Part shown: piece by piece, positions 46,896-57,298 of the stretch | How positions within the stretch are numbered: the first letter of the stretch is position 1 | Layout: each line of letters begins with the position of its first letter | From: Lonicera japonica | Taxonomy: Eukaryota; Streptophyta; Magnoliopsida; Dipsacales; Caprifoliaceae | Assembly: GCA_021464415.1 (NCBI GenBank) | Contig: CM038465.1 | Coordinates: 22,971,839-23,035,838, forward strand | DNA: 64,000 nucleotides | Direction of reading: 5' to 3' | Notes under the pieces: generated by a model | Told to the model about the DNA's origin: nothing | Database searches by the model: none | The model's input: only the letters and a program-made list of their open reading frames with translations | Position numbers and translations under genes: made by a program

Positions 46896-48130
46896 GCATA
46901 GTTTTTTAGCCTAACAAGCAAACACTTTGACTTATTATGTTGAGTGCTGTAAAGGTCATGTGGTCGTTGGGCCTAAGACATGGTTAATACTTAATAATTT
47001 TATTTTTAATACTATATTAGAATACGTTGCATATAAAGAGTAGGAATATAAGTTTGAGTGTGTTCTTAATAATTTGCCCCTTTAAAGTTACTCATCTTTA
47101 CACTTTCGTCTTGAAGTTCATTTTGCATAACAGTCATCCTTCAAGTTTGCTCTCCATTTCACTTTAATTGAAAACCCCACTTGCCCTTAAGTTTTTGGCT
47201 GAAAAGACCATTTATGTTGCACATGGGCATTGTAGTAGGGAAAAACAGCCAAGCCACTATAATACTCTAATTCCCAATCACTTTGCCCTAATTAGAGCCT
47301 TCAATATAAACAAAATGTTTTAATTTGTTTATTTTTTCTCTCTACTGTTTTTCCAACTCCACACATTGATTTTGCCCAAATTAGGTCTTGAGAAAAACAT
47401 ATACGAGAGTATTATAGTGGTTTAACCGTTTTACCCTACTACAGTGCTCACTTGCAACGCACATGTTCTTCTCCATCCAAAAATTTAACGGCGTATGGAG
47501 TTTCGAACTAAAGTAAAAATGGGTACAAACTTTAAGGATGAATATTGTGCAAAATAAACTTTGTGGATAAAAGTGAAAAAGTGGGTAAACTTTAAAGGGA
47601 TAAATTATTAATAACTCGAGTTGAGCGTATAAAATATTTTACTTCATAAATTAGATAAACACAACACTTAATTGCCTTGCAGCTTAAATGCTGAAAACCT
47701 CCCTTACATCGGAAAGAGGTAAATAAATTTCATTTTTTAATAAATAAAAAATATATATATATATTATTGTAAGGGATGCGATTCTTGCGAATATGTTGAT
47801 TGATCACTCTAATGTTGAAGGTACTTTACCTATATATATTTATAATTTGCATTTTTATTTTTTAACGTACATTAATTTATATCCTACATAACTTCAACAA
47901 ATGTATATTTATATAATATATACAAGGTAATACTTTTTAAATCTTAAAAATGTATAAGTGATAAAGAATGTGTGACCGAGATTTAAAATATTTTTTAAAT
48001 AATTAACGGTGAATTTGATACATGTTACGATTTATATAAATCTTTTTTTAAAAAAAATAAAAATTTAATCCATCCACACTTGATATGAAAATTAATGTTT
48101 GGTTATGGTTTTGATTTTCTGTTTTTACAG
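46896..48130. other. Residual intron sequence with inverted-repeat element
   Basis: Non-coding and AT-rich, with an (AT) run at about 47752-47765. It contains the inverted-repeat element at 47066-47611 and ends in the splice acceptor TTTTTACAG. Confidence 0.6.
47066..47611. mobile_element. Inverted-repeat element of about 546 bp
   Basis: About 90 bp at the left (TTAATAATTTGCCCCTTTAA onward) is repeated inverted at the right (complement of 47520-47611, TTAATAATTTATCCCTTTAA). Similarity of the arms is clear but imperfect. No open frame lies between. The target duplication could not be decided, so I do not assign a superfamily. Confidence 0.65.
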
Positions 48131-48338
48131 GAATCCCCAAAACAAGGATTTGGTTTTATGGCACACACTAGGGTTTCGTTGTAACCCTTATCAAGAAGAT
48201 TTCCCAATAATGTCAACATTAAGTGGTGGGTTTGAGTTGAGACCTTTCAACTTTTTTGAAAGAAATGCTATCCTCAAACTAAGGCCTCTTAAGCAAGTCA
48301 CTGTGCGAACTTGCAACTCCAACACTGCCTCTCCCTAG
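48131..48338 (+). pseudogene. Copper amine oxidase, last exon
   Basis: It follows the acceptor TTTTTACAG and reads NPQNKDLVLWHTLGF, then YQEDFPIMSTLSGGFELRP and NFFERNAILKLRP, ending at TAG 48336-48338. This is the C-terminus of plant copper amine oxidases and the phase fits the exon ending at 11275. In the family the motif is T-L-G-x-H-H-V-P-Y-Q-E-D-x-P, whose second His is the third copper ligand. Here that segment reads TLGFRCNPYQEDFP, with Cys in the place of the ligand and Arg before it. The exon itself has no stop. With the frame breaks in the previous exon, the gene is a pseudogene. Confidence 0.92.
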
Positions 48339-48618
48339 AGAGAGAGAGCAGAAAAAAAAAATTGTGCCGCTAAATGAAGTTGTAGCGACACTTTTTTTTT
48401 TAGAACAATTTCAGGAGTACCACTTTTTTTCTTCTTCATTTACAAATAATAAATTTTACCCTTTTTTCTCTCATGAGATTATTGAATGAATCTAATAGAG
48501 ACTTGTAATTGAAACCTAAGGCCCTTTTCCAACAATAATTCTAAATAGATATAAAAGTTGACACTAGAAGGATATTATTATGAAACTTCTAATTTTAATT
48601 TTAGTAATCTTTTCACGA
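48339..48618 (+). other. 3' flank of the amine oxidase pseudogene
   Basis: An A-run at 48352-48361 and a short stem-loop (GTGCCGCT...GTAGCGACAC, 48364-48391) follow the stop. Likely 3' untranslated sequence; no gene. Confidence 0.45.
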
Positions 48619-48859
48619 TTGTTTTGAGCTGTACACATGAATGACTTAATCTTATCACAAAACCCATATTAAGCTTTGTGATATCAATAAAATTATCAAG
48701 TTTGCTCTTACATCTCTCTCTCCCATATATTTAAGTTTATGCTTATGCTTGTTTAAATCTTTAGTTTTAACTACTCCTAGTCCTCTCTAACCCTGCACTT
48801 CCGACCCCATCTTGGTTTTGTAATAAGATTAAATCATTAATGTGCACTGCTCAAAACAA
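48619..48859. repeat. Miniature inverted-repeat element (copy 2, longest)
   Basis: 241 bp. The left arm TTGTTTTGAGCTGTACACAT pairs with the right arm ending ATGTGCACTGCTCAAAACAA over about 36 bp. Related versions lie at 55940-56015 (76 bp, arms almost touching) and 5584-5657 (left end lost). All three are just upstream of the duplicated promoter. Confidence 0.7.
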
Positions 48860-49014
48860 ACCGAATATGTTTTAAAAAAAATAAAAATAAAAATACCCAT
48901 ACCCAAATACATATTAATTAATTAAACAATTCCAAACTCCTTATAAATATGAACCCCTCTTGCCTATAAAAAAAACCCACCACTACATTGGAGAGAGATA
49001 GAGAGAGCAATATA
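48860..49014 (+). promoter_or_regulatory. Promoter and 5' leader, copy 2
   Basis: TATA box TTATAAATAT at 48941-48950, leader with ACCCACCACTACATTGGAGAG, ATG at 49015. Strongly similar to 5658-5800. Confidence 0.65.
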
Positions 49015-49077
49015 ATGGCCTTTTTTTCCACTGCACTCCTCTCTCCCCTCCTCATCCTCCCTCTCATCACTCTTTAA
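49015..49077 (+). pseudogene. Signal-peptide first-exon fragment, copy 2
   Basis: The frame reads MAFFSTALLSPLLILPLITL and stops at TAA (49075-49077). It is a hydrophobic secretory-type leader nearly identical to that at 5801 but with a Pro in the core. Beyond about 49064 there is no further similarity to copy 1 and no continuation of a protein, so only the exon start is left. It begins about 680 bp after the amine oxidase stop and on the same strand, the position expected for the next gene of a tandem cluster. That identity is inferred. Confidence 0.45.
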
Positions 49078-49292
49078 CCCACTAGACTCTCTCTCACCAA
49101 TTGAAATTATAAACTTTTTCAATGTTGCCAATTAGGTTCGACCGTTAGCTTCCCTGAAAAAACTTACATGATCAAATGAATATTTTTCAACTTTCTTTAT
49201 ATAATTATTTTTTATACATTCAAACAGATCTGTTGTTAATTAATTAAATCTCAGCTCGGCCACTTATTATAAACAAACCTTGTATCATCTTA
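49078..49292. other. Short non-coding spacer before the CACTA element
   Basis: 215 bp, AT-rich, no feature recognised. Confidence 0.4.
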
Positions 49293-49309
49293 TTTCACTA
49301 TGCCAGAAA

Positions 49310-50710
49310 AGGGTTTAGGCGACGCACACAAATAGGTTCGTCTCCTAAGATACATCTTAGGCGACGAACATTACGTCCATCTCCTACGACTTAACTTAAG
49401 CGATGTACAAGCGATTGCGTCGCCTAAGTTCACTCTTAGGCGACGTACGGATATAATACGTCTCTTAAACTTAACCTTTAGGCAACGCACATGGTAAGAT
49501 GCGTCGCGTAATTGACATGTTTCTTAGGCGACGTACATTGGTAATTGTACGTCTCCTAAGATAAGTCATAGGCAACGTACACAAATTAATGTACGTCACC
49601 TCAAATGTCACTTAGGAGACGTAATTTGACCAATGTACGTCACCTAAAGTAATTTTTTCCGCTTAAATTTTTCACAAAATTTTGAAAATTTAAAAATTCA
49701 CTTAGGAGACGCACATTGACCAATGTGCGTCGCCTAAAGTCTCCTAATTTTCATCGAAATTTTAAAATTTTGAAAAATTGAAAATTAACTTAGGAGACAC
49801 ACATTGACCAATGTGCATCGCCTAAATTAACTTTTCCCTCCTAAATGTTTTACAAAATTTTGAAAATTTGGAAATTCACTTAGGAGACGCACATTGACTA
49901 ATGCGCGTCGCCTAAAGTCTACCAATTTTCATCGAAATTTTGAATTTCTGAAAAAATTGAAAATTAACTTAGGAGACGCACATTGACCAATGTGCGTCTC
50001 CTAAGTTAATTTTTCCCTCCTAAATGTTTCACAAAATTTTGAAAATTTAGAAATTCACTTAGGAGAACATTTACCAATGTGCATCGACTAAAGTCTACCA
50101 ATTTTCATCAAAATTTTGCATTTTTGAAAAAATTGAAAACTAACTTAGGAGACGTACATTGACCAATGTGCGTCGCCTAAATTAAATTTTCCCTCCTAAA
50201 TTTTTCACAAAATTTTGAAAATTTGGAAATTCGCTTAGGAGATGCACATTGACCAATGTGCGTCGCCTAAAGTCTACCAATTTTCATCGAAATTTTTGAA
50301 TTTCTGAAAAAATTGAAAATTAACTTAGGAGACGCACATTGACGAATGTGCGTCGCCTAAATTAAATTTTCCCTCCTAAATTTTTCACAAAAAATTGGAA
50401 ATTCACTTAGGAGACGCACATCGACCAATGTGCGTCGCCTAAAGTACTTTTCCCGCCTAAATTTTTCACGGAATTTTGAAAATTTGGAAATTCAGTTAGG
50501 AGACGCACATTGACCAATGTGCGTCGCCTAAAGTCACCCAATTTTTATCGAATTTTTTCAAATTTTTAAAATTTGAAAATTTACTTACGAGACGCACTCT
50601 GACCAATGTGCGTCGCCTAAAGTTTTCCAACGGTCACATTTTAAATTGTTCAAAGCCCTTTGACCATATCTCTTAGGAGACGGACATTGCTCAATATGCG
50701 TCGCACTTAA
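49310..50710. repeat. Left subterminal hairpin array of the CACTA element
   Basis: About fifteen hairpins, most of them about 36-40 nt, of the kind TTAGGAGACGCACATTGACC paired with AATGTGCGTCGCCTAA, separated by AT-rich spacers with AATTTTCATCGAAATTTT. The arms are not exact complements: in the inner units the left arm has GGAGACG and the right arm implies GGCGACG, while in the outermost units (49315-49560) this is reversed. Such arrays are where the element's own DNA-binding protein binds in known CACTA elements. Confidence 0.9.
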
Positions 50711-50723
50711 GTACACAGAAGGC

Positions 50724-51227
50724 ATGTCTATTGTGTTGTTTAAGTGTAAATGGTATAACACTGACCCTGTAGAACCAGACAACACAAAGACAGATCGTGG
50801 TCTTTTATCCGTGAACACATGGATCGGTTGGTACGAAGACAGTCCATTTATTCTTGCCAAAATGGCAAGACAAGTGTTTTACATAAATGATCCATTTGCA
50901 GGTCCAGGTTGAAAAGTAGTTAATGTTATGTCCTATAGAGGTACGTATAGTGAGAGCGCACTTGCAAGGGACGAAGCCTCCACCACACAGTATGAAGTAG
51001 ACGAATCGTATCAAGAGCCCCACACGACTTATTTTCCTATATCCGGTTTTACCATCGATCTTGGCGATATACCACAACAGGATGCTCCCGATTATAACGA
51101 TGATGATGATAATGACGAGGACGATGACGACGATGATGCCGAAGGCTTTAACAATGACATCATCATATGTTCAGGTGATGAGGACGATGCCCAAGGGTTT
51201 GACGATGATGAAGACGATACTGATTGA
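50724..51227 (+). pseudogene. TNP2-type transposase, C-terminal remnant (DUF4216)
   Basis: SIVLFKCKWYNTD, then DRGLLSVNTW and ILAKMARQVFYINDPFAGPG form the DUF4216 domain found at the C-terminus of CACTA transposases. At 50910-50912 the expected Trp codon is TGA. The same frame continues with KVVNVMSYRGTYSESAL and ends in a very acidic tail (Asp/Glu runs, about 51095-51225), again usual for this protein. The catalytic TNP2 domain that should precede it is absent, replaced by the subterminal array. It cannot be an active transposase. Confidence 0.8.
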
Positions 51228-51284
51228 CGTCTTCCTATTGTAATAAAAAATAAATGCAATTTCTTAATGTAATATTAGTCATGG

Positions 51285-52936
51285 TGATAAACGCATAATA
51301 TTGCCATGAATAAGCTCTTTCTCGGAGTCGCTCGACGCGTTTATTGCATTAATTCTGCCTAATTATCCTCTTATCTCAAGATTAGTGTCTTAGCGAGTTT
51401 TGTATCTAACATTGTCCCGCTAGGTGTGCTTTTGTTGTGTTTCTATGTGTAAGGCATAGGATGCAATGGCTTTCGAAGAATTGATCAAGCGCTAGTCAAA
51501 AGCTCGCAAAATACTGATCTTAGGAATTTCCCAGAAGCATGATCGATCATGGGTATACCATGATCGATCATGGTGCAAATTGGCCTTCAGGCAGAGGACC
51601 CCAAGATCGATCATGGGTTGGCCTGGCGGGGACAGCCACCAACTCCTGCTTTTAGCCTTATTTCGGGGGTTTTGGTTCCTAGATATTTTTCCTTTGTTTA
51701 TTTTATTAGTTTTTGTACTCCTTTAGATGGTTTTTAGTCAAGGGGTTTAGGGAGATAGATTATCTAGCTTTTTGGACTTGGAAGTTTTAGAGAGAAGGGA
51801 GAGCTATTTGTTCTTTGTTCTTCATTTCTCCATTGTAAGTTTTTGATTTATAAGAATGATTTCTTCTTCTATAATATTTGCATTTGCATCTATTATGGAG
51901 TAGTCTATTACTAAGGTTACGGAGGTTGATTGCGATATGATTTTTGGCGATTAATGGCTCAATCCATGTTTAAAGTTTGATAAATGTTTATGAATCCTTT
52001 GCTTCATCATATCCTCCATTCTTTCAAGCTTTCTAGGTATTTTCATATTAAGTTAAGCCTTTATATCCCTTGTATATTTAGTTCTTTGTTGTTAATGAAC
52101 ATACAACATATTTATATGGTTCTAGAAAGCTTGTAGTCTTTTTCCCCCATTCATGGAGTTTTTGTCCCATTTTTGTAGAAATTATAAAATAGTTCATAAA
52201 ACTCCATAGATGGATTTTAAATTTGTTTAGCTTATCTTTGATTCATTTCTTGATATATTGAGTGCTTTTTACATTATATGTGATACTTAGACTCTTTATT
52301 TTCTACCATAAATGACAAATGATGAGATGACAAATTTATTCCATAAACTTCATTCCGTTTCATTAATAGGATTCACTTTCTAATTTTCATTCTTTAAATC
52401 GTGAGATTTCATACCCTTGCTTTATGTTAAATCCTTTTATGATGAGTTTGTCATATCTATCTCGGATTAGCTTCATCGGGAATGGGTTGCCTTGCTTCAC
52501 ACCCGTAGCTAAGAGGTAGGAATGATAACCTCGTCTTTTTGGTGGAATGTCGTTTGTCTCTTTCTTGATATAGCTTCAACCCGGGAATGAGTCGCCTAGC
52601 GTCGCACCCTATGCTATTGAGAGATACACCAACATTCCCCATATCTTGAGAAACCTTGTGTTGAAATCTTTGTATGAGCTAGTGATCACCGTTTCTTAAA
52701 TCATAATTAACCTCCACATACCTTAGTGCTTTCTTATTAATTTTCCCAACTGTTTTACATTTATGTTGTTTTACAGCAAATCCAACTCACACATTTCTGA
52801 AAACCGTAAAATCCGCAATCCATTCCATTCCTTTTCACTTATCCCTGTGGTTCGACACTCGGACTTCCGAGACTATATTACAACTTGACGTGCCTGCACT
52901 TGGGCTATATCGAAGCGCGTTATTTAAGTTGCGTCA
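51285..52936 (+). mobile_element. Solo LTR inside the CACTA element, TSD CATGG
   Basis: 1652 bp, TGATAAACGC...GTTGCGTCA, flanked by CATGG at 51280-51284 and 52937-52941. The 3' part has CCCTGTGGTTCGACACTCGG, typical of plant Gypsy LTR U5 ends, giving + orientation. A palindrome cluster at 51539-51616 includes a perfect 16-mer, CCATGATCGATCATGG (51558-51573). No internal sequence remains, as after LTR-LTR recombination. It differs in sequence from the other LTRs in the window. Confidence 0.88.
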
Positions 52937-52994
52937 CATGGTAATTAGCATATTTATTTTTTAACATTACATATTTTCAAATTTTGTGAAAATA

Positions 52995-53285
52995 AAATAA
53001 ACTATATAACATTATTTATTTTTTAACAACATATATATTTTTTAAAAATAAATTAAACTAATTAAATATGTTGTAACACTAAAATAAAATAAAATAAACT
53101 ATTTAACATTATTTATTTTTTAACAACATATATATTTTGTAAAAATAAATTAAACTAATTAAATATGCCGTAACACTAAAATAAAATAAAATAAACTATT
53201 TAACATTATTTATTTTTTTTACAACATATATATTTTGTAAAAATAAATTAAAGTAATTAAAAATGTTGTAACACTAAAATAAGGT
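52995..53285. repeat. 97-bp tandem repeat, three copies
   Basis: AACATTATTTATTTTTTAAC starts at about 53008, 53105 and 53202. Very AT-rich, it lies between the solo LTR and the second gene of the CACTA element. Confidence 0.85.
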
Positions 53286-54918
53286 TGCACCGCCACCTTT
53301 GGATTTGCAGTTGATTAGGGGTCAGGTTCTGTCTACCCAGCATTCATTTGCCACGAGCACCTTCACCACTGGGCGTTCGTTTCCTCGCAGCATTCGCTGC
53401 AAGAGCGGAAGTGATTACATATCTTTTTCTTTTTTCTTTTTTTTTCTTCTACTAAAACTATATATATATATAAATTATTTTGTATGCTCTAATTTGTAGA
53501 TACTTTGGCCTCCACATCCACCTCCACCCACACGAGAGGCATAGTAGTGGGTAAGAAGACTAGTGAAGAAGTGTGAAAGCATGGAAAGATTAAGCTCGAG
53601 TGGTCCGACGAGCTTAAATTGCCGTCGTCTCAGGTGGTTCAGGCCCGTCTCACACGCGACATAGGCAGTGTCGTAAGGGACAAACTCCCAATGGTAGCAC
53701 ATTCATATTGGGCTCTACCTAGAGAGCATCTTCAGATTGTTTACAACCACATCTCGGTAAAGGCGACTAACTAATTTCTATTTTCTAGATACTTGTTCAA
53801 ATTTTCTGAATTCGACTTATATATGTTATTTTTGTTTTGTAGACCTACTATGACTTTAGCCACGAGAATATCGCCTTGTTCGAATACATCCAAAAAATGG
53901 CATATTTGCGGTTCATAAACTGGATGTCGGAGTGCAAGGAGCACTTCAATACATACGGCACAGACGTTCCTGTAGAGTTTGTGGAGCGTGTGGATGAGTG
54001 GACGTGGCTCATGGCACACTGGTCCACCGAGGAGACTAAGGTAATATCTTTGTACTTATTCTACTATTAGTATTAGTATTACTACTATTAGTATTATTAT
54101 TAGTACTACTGCTACTGCTACTGCTACTGCTATTGCTACTACTACTACTACTACTTATAAGTTGTTTTTAAATGTTGCATTATATTGCAGGCTCGTTCCT
54201 AGCAAATGAAGGCGGTTAGGGCATCTGACAAAAAGGTGGACCACAGATCGGGTCCGGTCCCCTTCGCCTATCGAGCGAAGAAGCGGAAGGAATCTGGGGA
54301 TATAGCCCCTATTCCCAATACCTGGGTGGAAGTATATAAAAAGAACGCTCCTGATGCTGCGGTAACAGTCTATTAATTGTTTGTTGCTTTATTATTATTA
54401 TTTATTTATTGTTATTGAATTATAAATTAATTAATTGTTATTTATAGGCTACTATGACTGCCGCGGTTGAGGCTTCCATCTCCTTCTTCGAAGTCTCGAA
54501 TCCCACGCCACCGCCCGTGGAAGGCGGCTTAGACTCGACCCCTCCGGTACCAATTACTTTTCCTATTGAGACACATATTAATATTGTTTAGGGAGAGGTT
54601 GGTGTTCGGAGAGGGACGGTCATTCGCGGTCTGGGAATAGGGCACAGGAGGGGTTCACAGTTGAAGGGTGGCGTGCGGAGGTCGAATCCGTCCGAGGTCG
54701 AGGAGCGCCGGTCCACCATGGCAAGAATACAACAGGAACGAGAACAAGAGGCCGAAGAAATGCGACAATTCAAAGCCGAACAAAAACGAGCAAATGAAGA
54801 ACAACAACGAGCAAATGAAGAACAACAACAAAAGATGGAAGATATGGAAGCTCGACTCCGGCTACTTTTTGGAGGGAGTGCTTCCGGTGGCGAGAGTACT
54901 TCCCGCCAACAGCCATAA
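53281..54918 (+). pseudogene. CACTA second gene, Transposase_24 type
   Basis: Exons with GT-AG borders can be placed at about 53502-53756, 53843-54040, 54191-54361, 54448-54546 and 54592-54918, with a less certain first exon at about 53281-53420. The central part (KLPMVAHSYWALPREHLQIV, then LFEYIQKMAYLRFINWMSEC, then DEWTWLMAHWSTEETK, then PVPFAYRAKKRKES) follows the plant transposase of the Ptta/En/Spm (Transposase_24) kind, a DNA-binding accessory protein. The C-terminus is a charged coiled coil (EEMRQFKAEQKRANEEQQ) ending at 54918. It has a TGA in the first reliable exon and a TAG in the third (CGTTCCTAGCAA at 54194), so it is a pseudogene. Confidence 0.8.
54062..54160. repeat. Trinucleotide microsatellite in an intron
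   Basis: Interrupted runs of TAT/TAG, then GCTACT, then ACT repeats inside the second reliable intron of the Transposase_24 gene. Confidence 0.9.
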
Positions 54919-55205
54919 GTTAACTTTTTGGTTCATTTTGGGACTGTATATTTTGAATATTTTAAGACTTTAACAAATATTTAATTTTTTCCATCCGAAG
55001 TACTTTGAGACTTTGTGTATGTTGACAGTTTAATTAAATTTTGTGAATTGCATGTAGCTTTATGAATTGTAATTTTTTGAATTTTGGTGTTTTGGAATTA
55101 GTTGTTTGGGATTATAAGTTATTCTTGGTATAAATCTTGATAACAGATATAGAAAATGCATTTTTTACTGCATGGGTAATTGTAATTCTAGCATTTTTGG
55201 AAAAA
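54919..55205. other. 3' flank of the Transposase_24 gene
   Basis: AT-rich non-coding sequence up to the right hairpin array. Confidence 0.5.
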
Positions 55206-55209
55206 TGGT

Positions 55210-55890
55210 CTTTTACTTAGGAGACGTACATTAGTCTATGTACGTCGCCTAAGAAGCCCTTGTGTCCCTCTTAAAAGACGTACATTAACCAATGTGCGTC
55301 TCCTAAGAAAGACATGTACCCTATCTTAGGAGACGCACATTGGTCAATGTACTTCTCCTAAGGGTATGACTTAAGAGAGGTACATTCACCAATGTACGTT
55401 GCCTAAGTGTTCCTCTTAGGAGATGTACACTGACCAATGTGCGTCTCGTAAGTTTTAAGCTTAGGAGACGTATATTGATCAATATGCGTTGCCTAAGTGT
55501 CTTACGTAGGAGACGTACACTGACCAATGTGCGTCTCGTAAGTGGTCACTTAGGAGACGCACATTGATCAATGTTCATCTCCTGAGTGACCAACTTAGGA
55601 GACACACATTGGTCACTTAGGAGACGTTCATTATGTACGTTGCTTAAGAGTTCACTTAGGAGACGAACATTATGTGCGTCGCTTAAGATATACTTAGGAG
55701 ACGTACATTATGTACGTCGCTTAAGAGATACTAAGGAGACAAACCTATATTTGTATGTCGCCTAAGAGCTTAGGCGACGCAACTTAGGCGACGGCTCTTA
55801 AGAGACGGCTTGCTCGTCGCCCGACTCTTAGGAGACGAACATACTTATCTTAGGAGACGGACAATGTACGTCGCCTAAGAGCTTGTTGGG
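55210..55890. repeat. Right subterminal hairpin array of the CACTA element
   Basis: About a dozen hairpins of the same TTAGGAGACGTACATTGACC family as on the left, ending in TTAGGCGAC units beside the right terminus. Confidence 0.9.
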
Positions 55891-55939
55891 CCTAGTGTTT
55901 ATGCATAAAAAGCCAAAGAAAAACAAAAGCGAAATTAAA

Positions 55940-56015
55940 TTGTTTTGAGTTGTACACATTAATGATTTAATCTTTGGAATAAGATTAAATAACTAATGAT
56001 CACTGCTCAAAACAA
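55940..56015. repeat. Miniature inverted-repeat element (copy 3, 76 bp)
   Basis: TTGTTTTGAGTTGTACACAT and its inverted partner ending GCTCAAAACAA are separated by a few bases only. It is an internally deleted form of the element at 48619-48859. Confidence 0.7.
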
Positions 56016-56177
56016 ACCCATACCCAAATATCTTTCGGAAAAAAAAAAAAAACCATACCCAAATACACGTTAATTGATTAATTAAACAATTCCAATCTCC
56101 TTATAAATATGAACCCTCTTGCCTATACAAAAAACACACCACCACATTAGAGATAGATAGAGAGAGCAATCTAATGG
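56016..56177 (+). promoter_or_regulatory. Promoter, leader and start codon, copy 3
   Basis: TATA box TTATAAATAT at 56101-56110, leader ACACCACCACATTAGAGATAG, ATG at 56174-56176. Similarity to the other two copies stops right after ATGG; the following codons (EKEYDV then stop) are unrelated. Only the promoter and start codon remain. Confidence 0.6.
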
Positions 56178-57289
56178 AAAAAGAGTACGACGTATGATTG
56201 AGCCACCCCCTTTCTCGTCGGACATCATCTTTACATTTGTTTTGGTTAAACATAAGCAAATGGAAAAATTTGGAAGACGCACATTTGCATAGGAGAGTTT
56301 TTTATTTGAATAATTTTTTCTTAAAGAATGATTTCCTTGGTATAATTTCTCTCTTTCTTTCTTTTCTATTCTTTTATAAAAATAAAAATTAAAAAAATCT
56401 AGTTAAAGGATAAAGCAAAATTTTTTTAAAAAATCGTAACGGGCTAAATAATTGGAGCGAACCCTCCCCAATCAAACAATCCCTAAAGAGATTTTTTGAA
56501 ATTCCCCATAATAAAATTTGAGCTTATTTTTCCGTCTCTTAAATGGTATGATTGTCCACTCTTTACAAGAATCAGCAGGATTCGAGTCTGTTAGCAGCAG
56601 TTTCATGGGATAGTTGATTAATCTCTTAAGGAATGATAATGCAATTAAATCCTTTTTACTGACCAATACTCGTGTATTTTATTATCCGTTGAAGATTTTG
56701 TAAATATTTTTTTATATATATTTAAAGGTAATAAATATTGTATGGGTTGAAGTTATGTAAAGTTAAATTTTCACTCCTCATTTTCGAGAACATTACTATG
56801 TATTTGTATTTATTTGATGTTGTTTTAAAGTTTTATGAATGAAACATAAAAACACACACTTGTTAAAAAATAGAAACACATCATGCAAAATAAATTTGTA
56901 TTAATTTTTTTTATTGCAAAGTTAAATTTGCGCAAAACAATTTTTTTAACAAAATTAAGTTTGCATTCGGTCAAAACCTTTGTTTCAAATTTTTTTTGAT
57001 AAACAAACCTTTATTTCAAAATAATAATGATATTTAGGCCCTTATTTCTGAAAAAATATTATTCATTGATTTTTTTGCAAAAATATTATCACGGAATTTT
57101 TTTTACCTCGTTTCTAAATAATTTAATGCCATTTTTCTTATTTCTTGCTCAACCTTTACATTCTTCTTCTCCTCTAAATCCATAATTGAGCACCTTTATC
57201 CGGAAAAAGCCAACTAGCACCCACCATCTATGAATTCAATTTGAAAAATGCAACTTGATTGAAATTTGGGCTGCATATATATATATATA
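56178..57289. other. Non-coding stretch, nothing recognised
   Basis: AT-rich. Short frames on both strands have no family signature. It ends in an (AT) run at about 57276-57290. Confidence 0.5.
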
Positions 57290-57298
57290 TATATCATA

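Larger units (their letters stand above)
11276..48130 (+). other. Giant last intron of the amine oxidase pseudogene
   Basis: The donor CAG|GTACAT (11275/11276) and acceptor TTTTTACAG|G (48130/48131) join an Arg codon split AG|G, restoring the expected family reading through TNR-NPQNKD. The intron is 36,855 bp. About 33.3 kb of it is the nested Copia A/Copia B/Gypsy block (11446-44789) and 2.0 kb is a solo LTR (44846-46890). The remainder, about 1.5 kb, is what the original intron plus one inverted-repeat element would have been. Confidence 0.8.
49296..55897. mobile_element. CACTA (En/Spm-type) DNA transposon, non-autonomous
   Basis: 6602 bp. The left end is CACTATGCCAGAAAAGGG and the right end on the opposite strand is CACTAGGCCCAACAAG, so the ends share CACTA-GCC. 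A 3-bp duplication TTT flanks it (49293-49295 and 55898-55900). Both subterminal regions are long arrays of inverted motifs. Inside are a C-terminal remnant of the TNP2-type transposase gene, a solo LTR, a 97-bp repeat and a degenerate second gene of the Transposase_24 type. The catalytic part of the transposase is missing, so it could move only with help from another copy. Confidence 0.9.

Noticed and set aside
49310..50710. Regularly spaced palindromic repeats that could suggest a CRISPR array
   Set aside because: Spacers are themselves repeated and AT-rich, the genome is a plant and the array borders a CACTA terminus.
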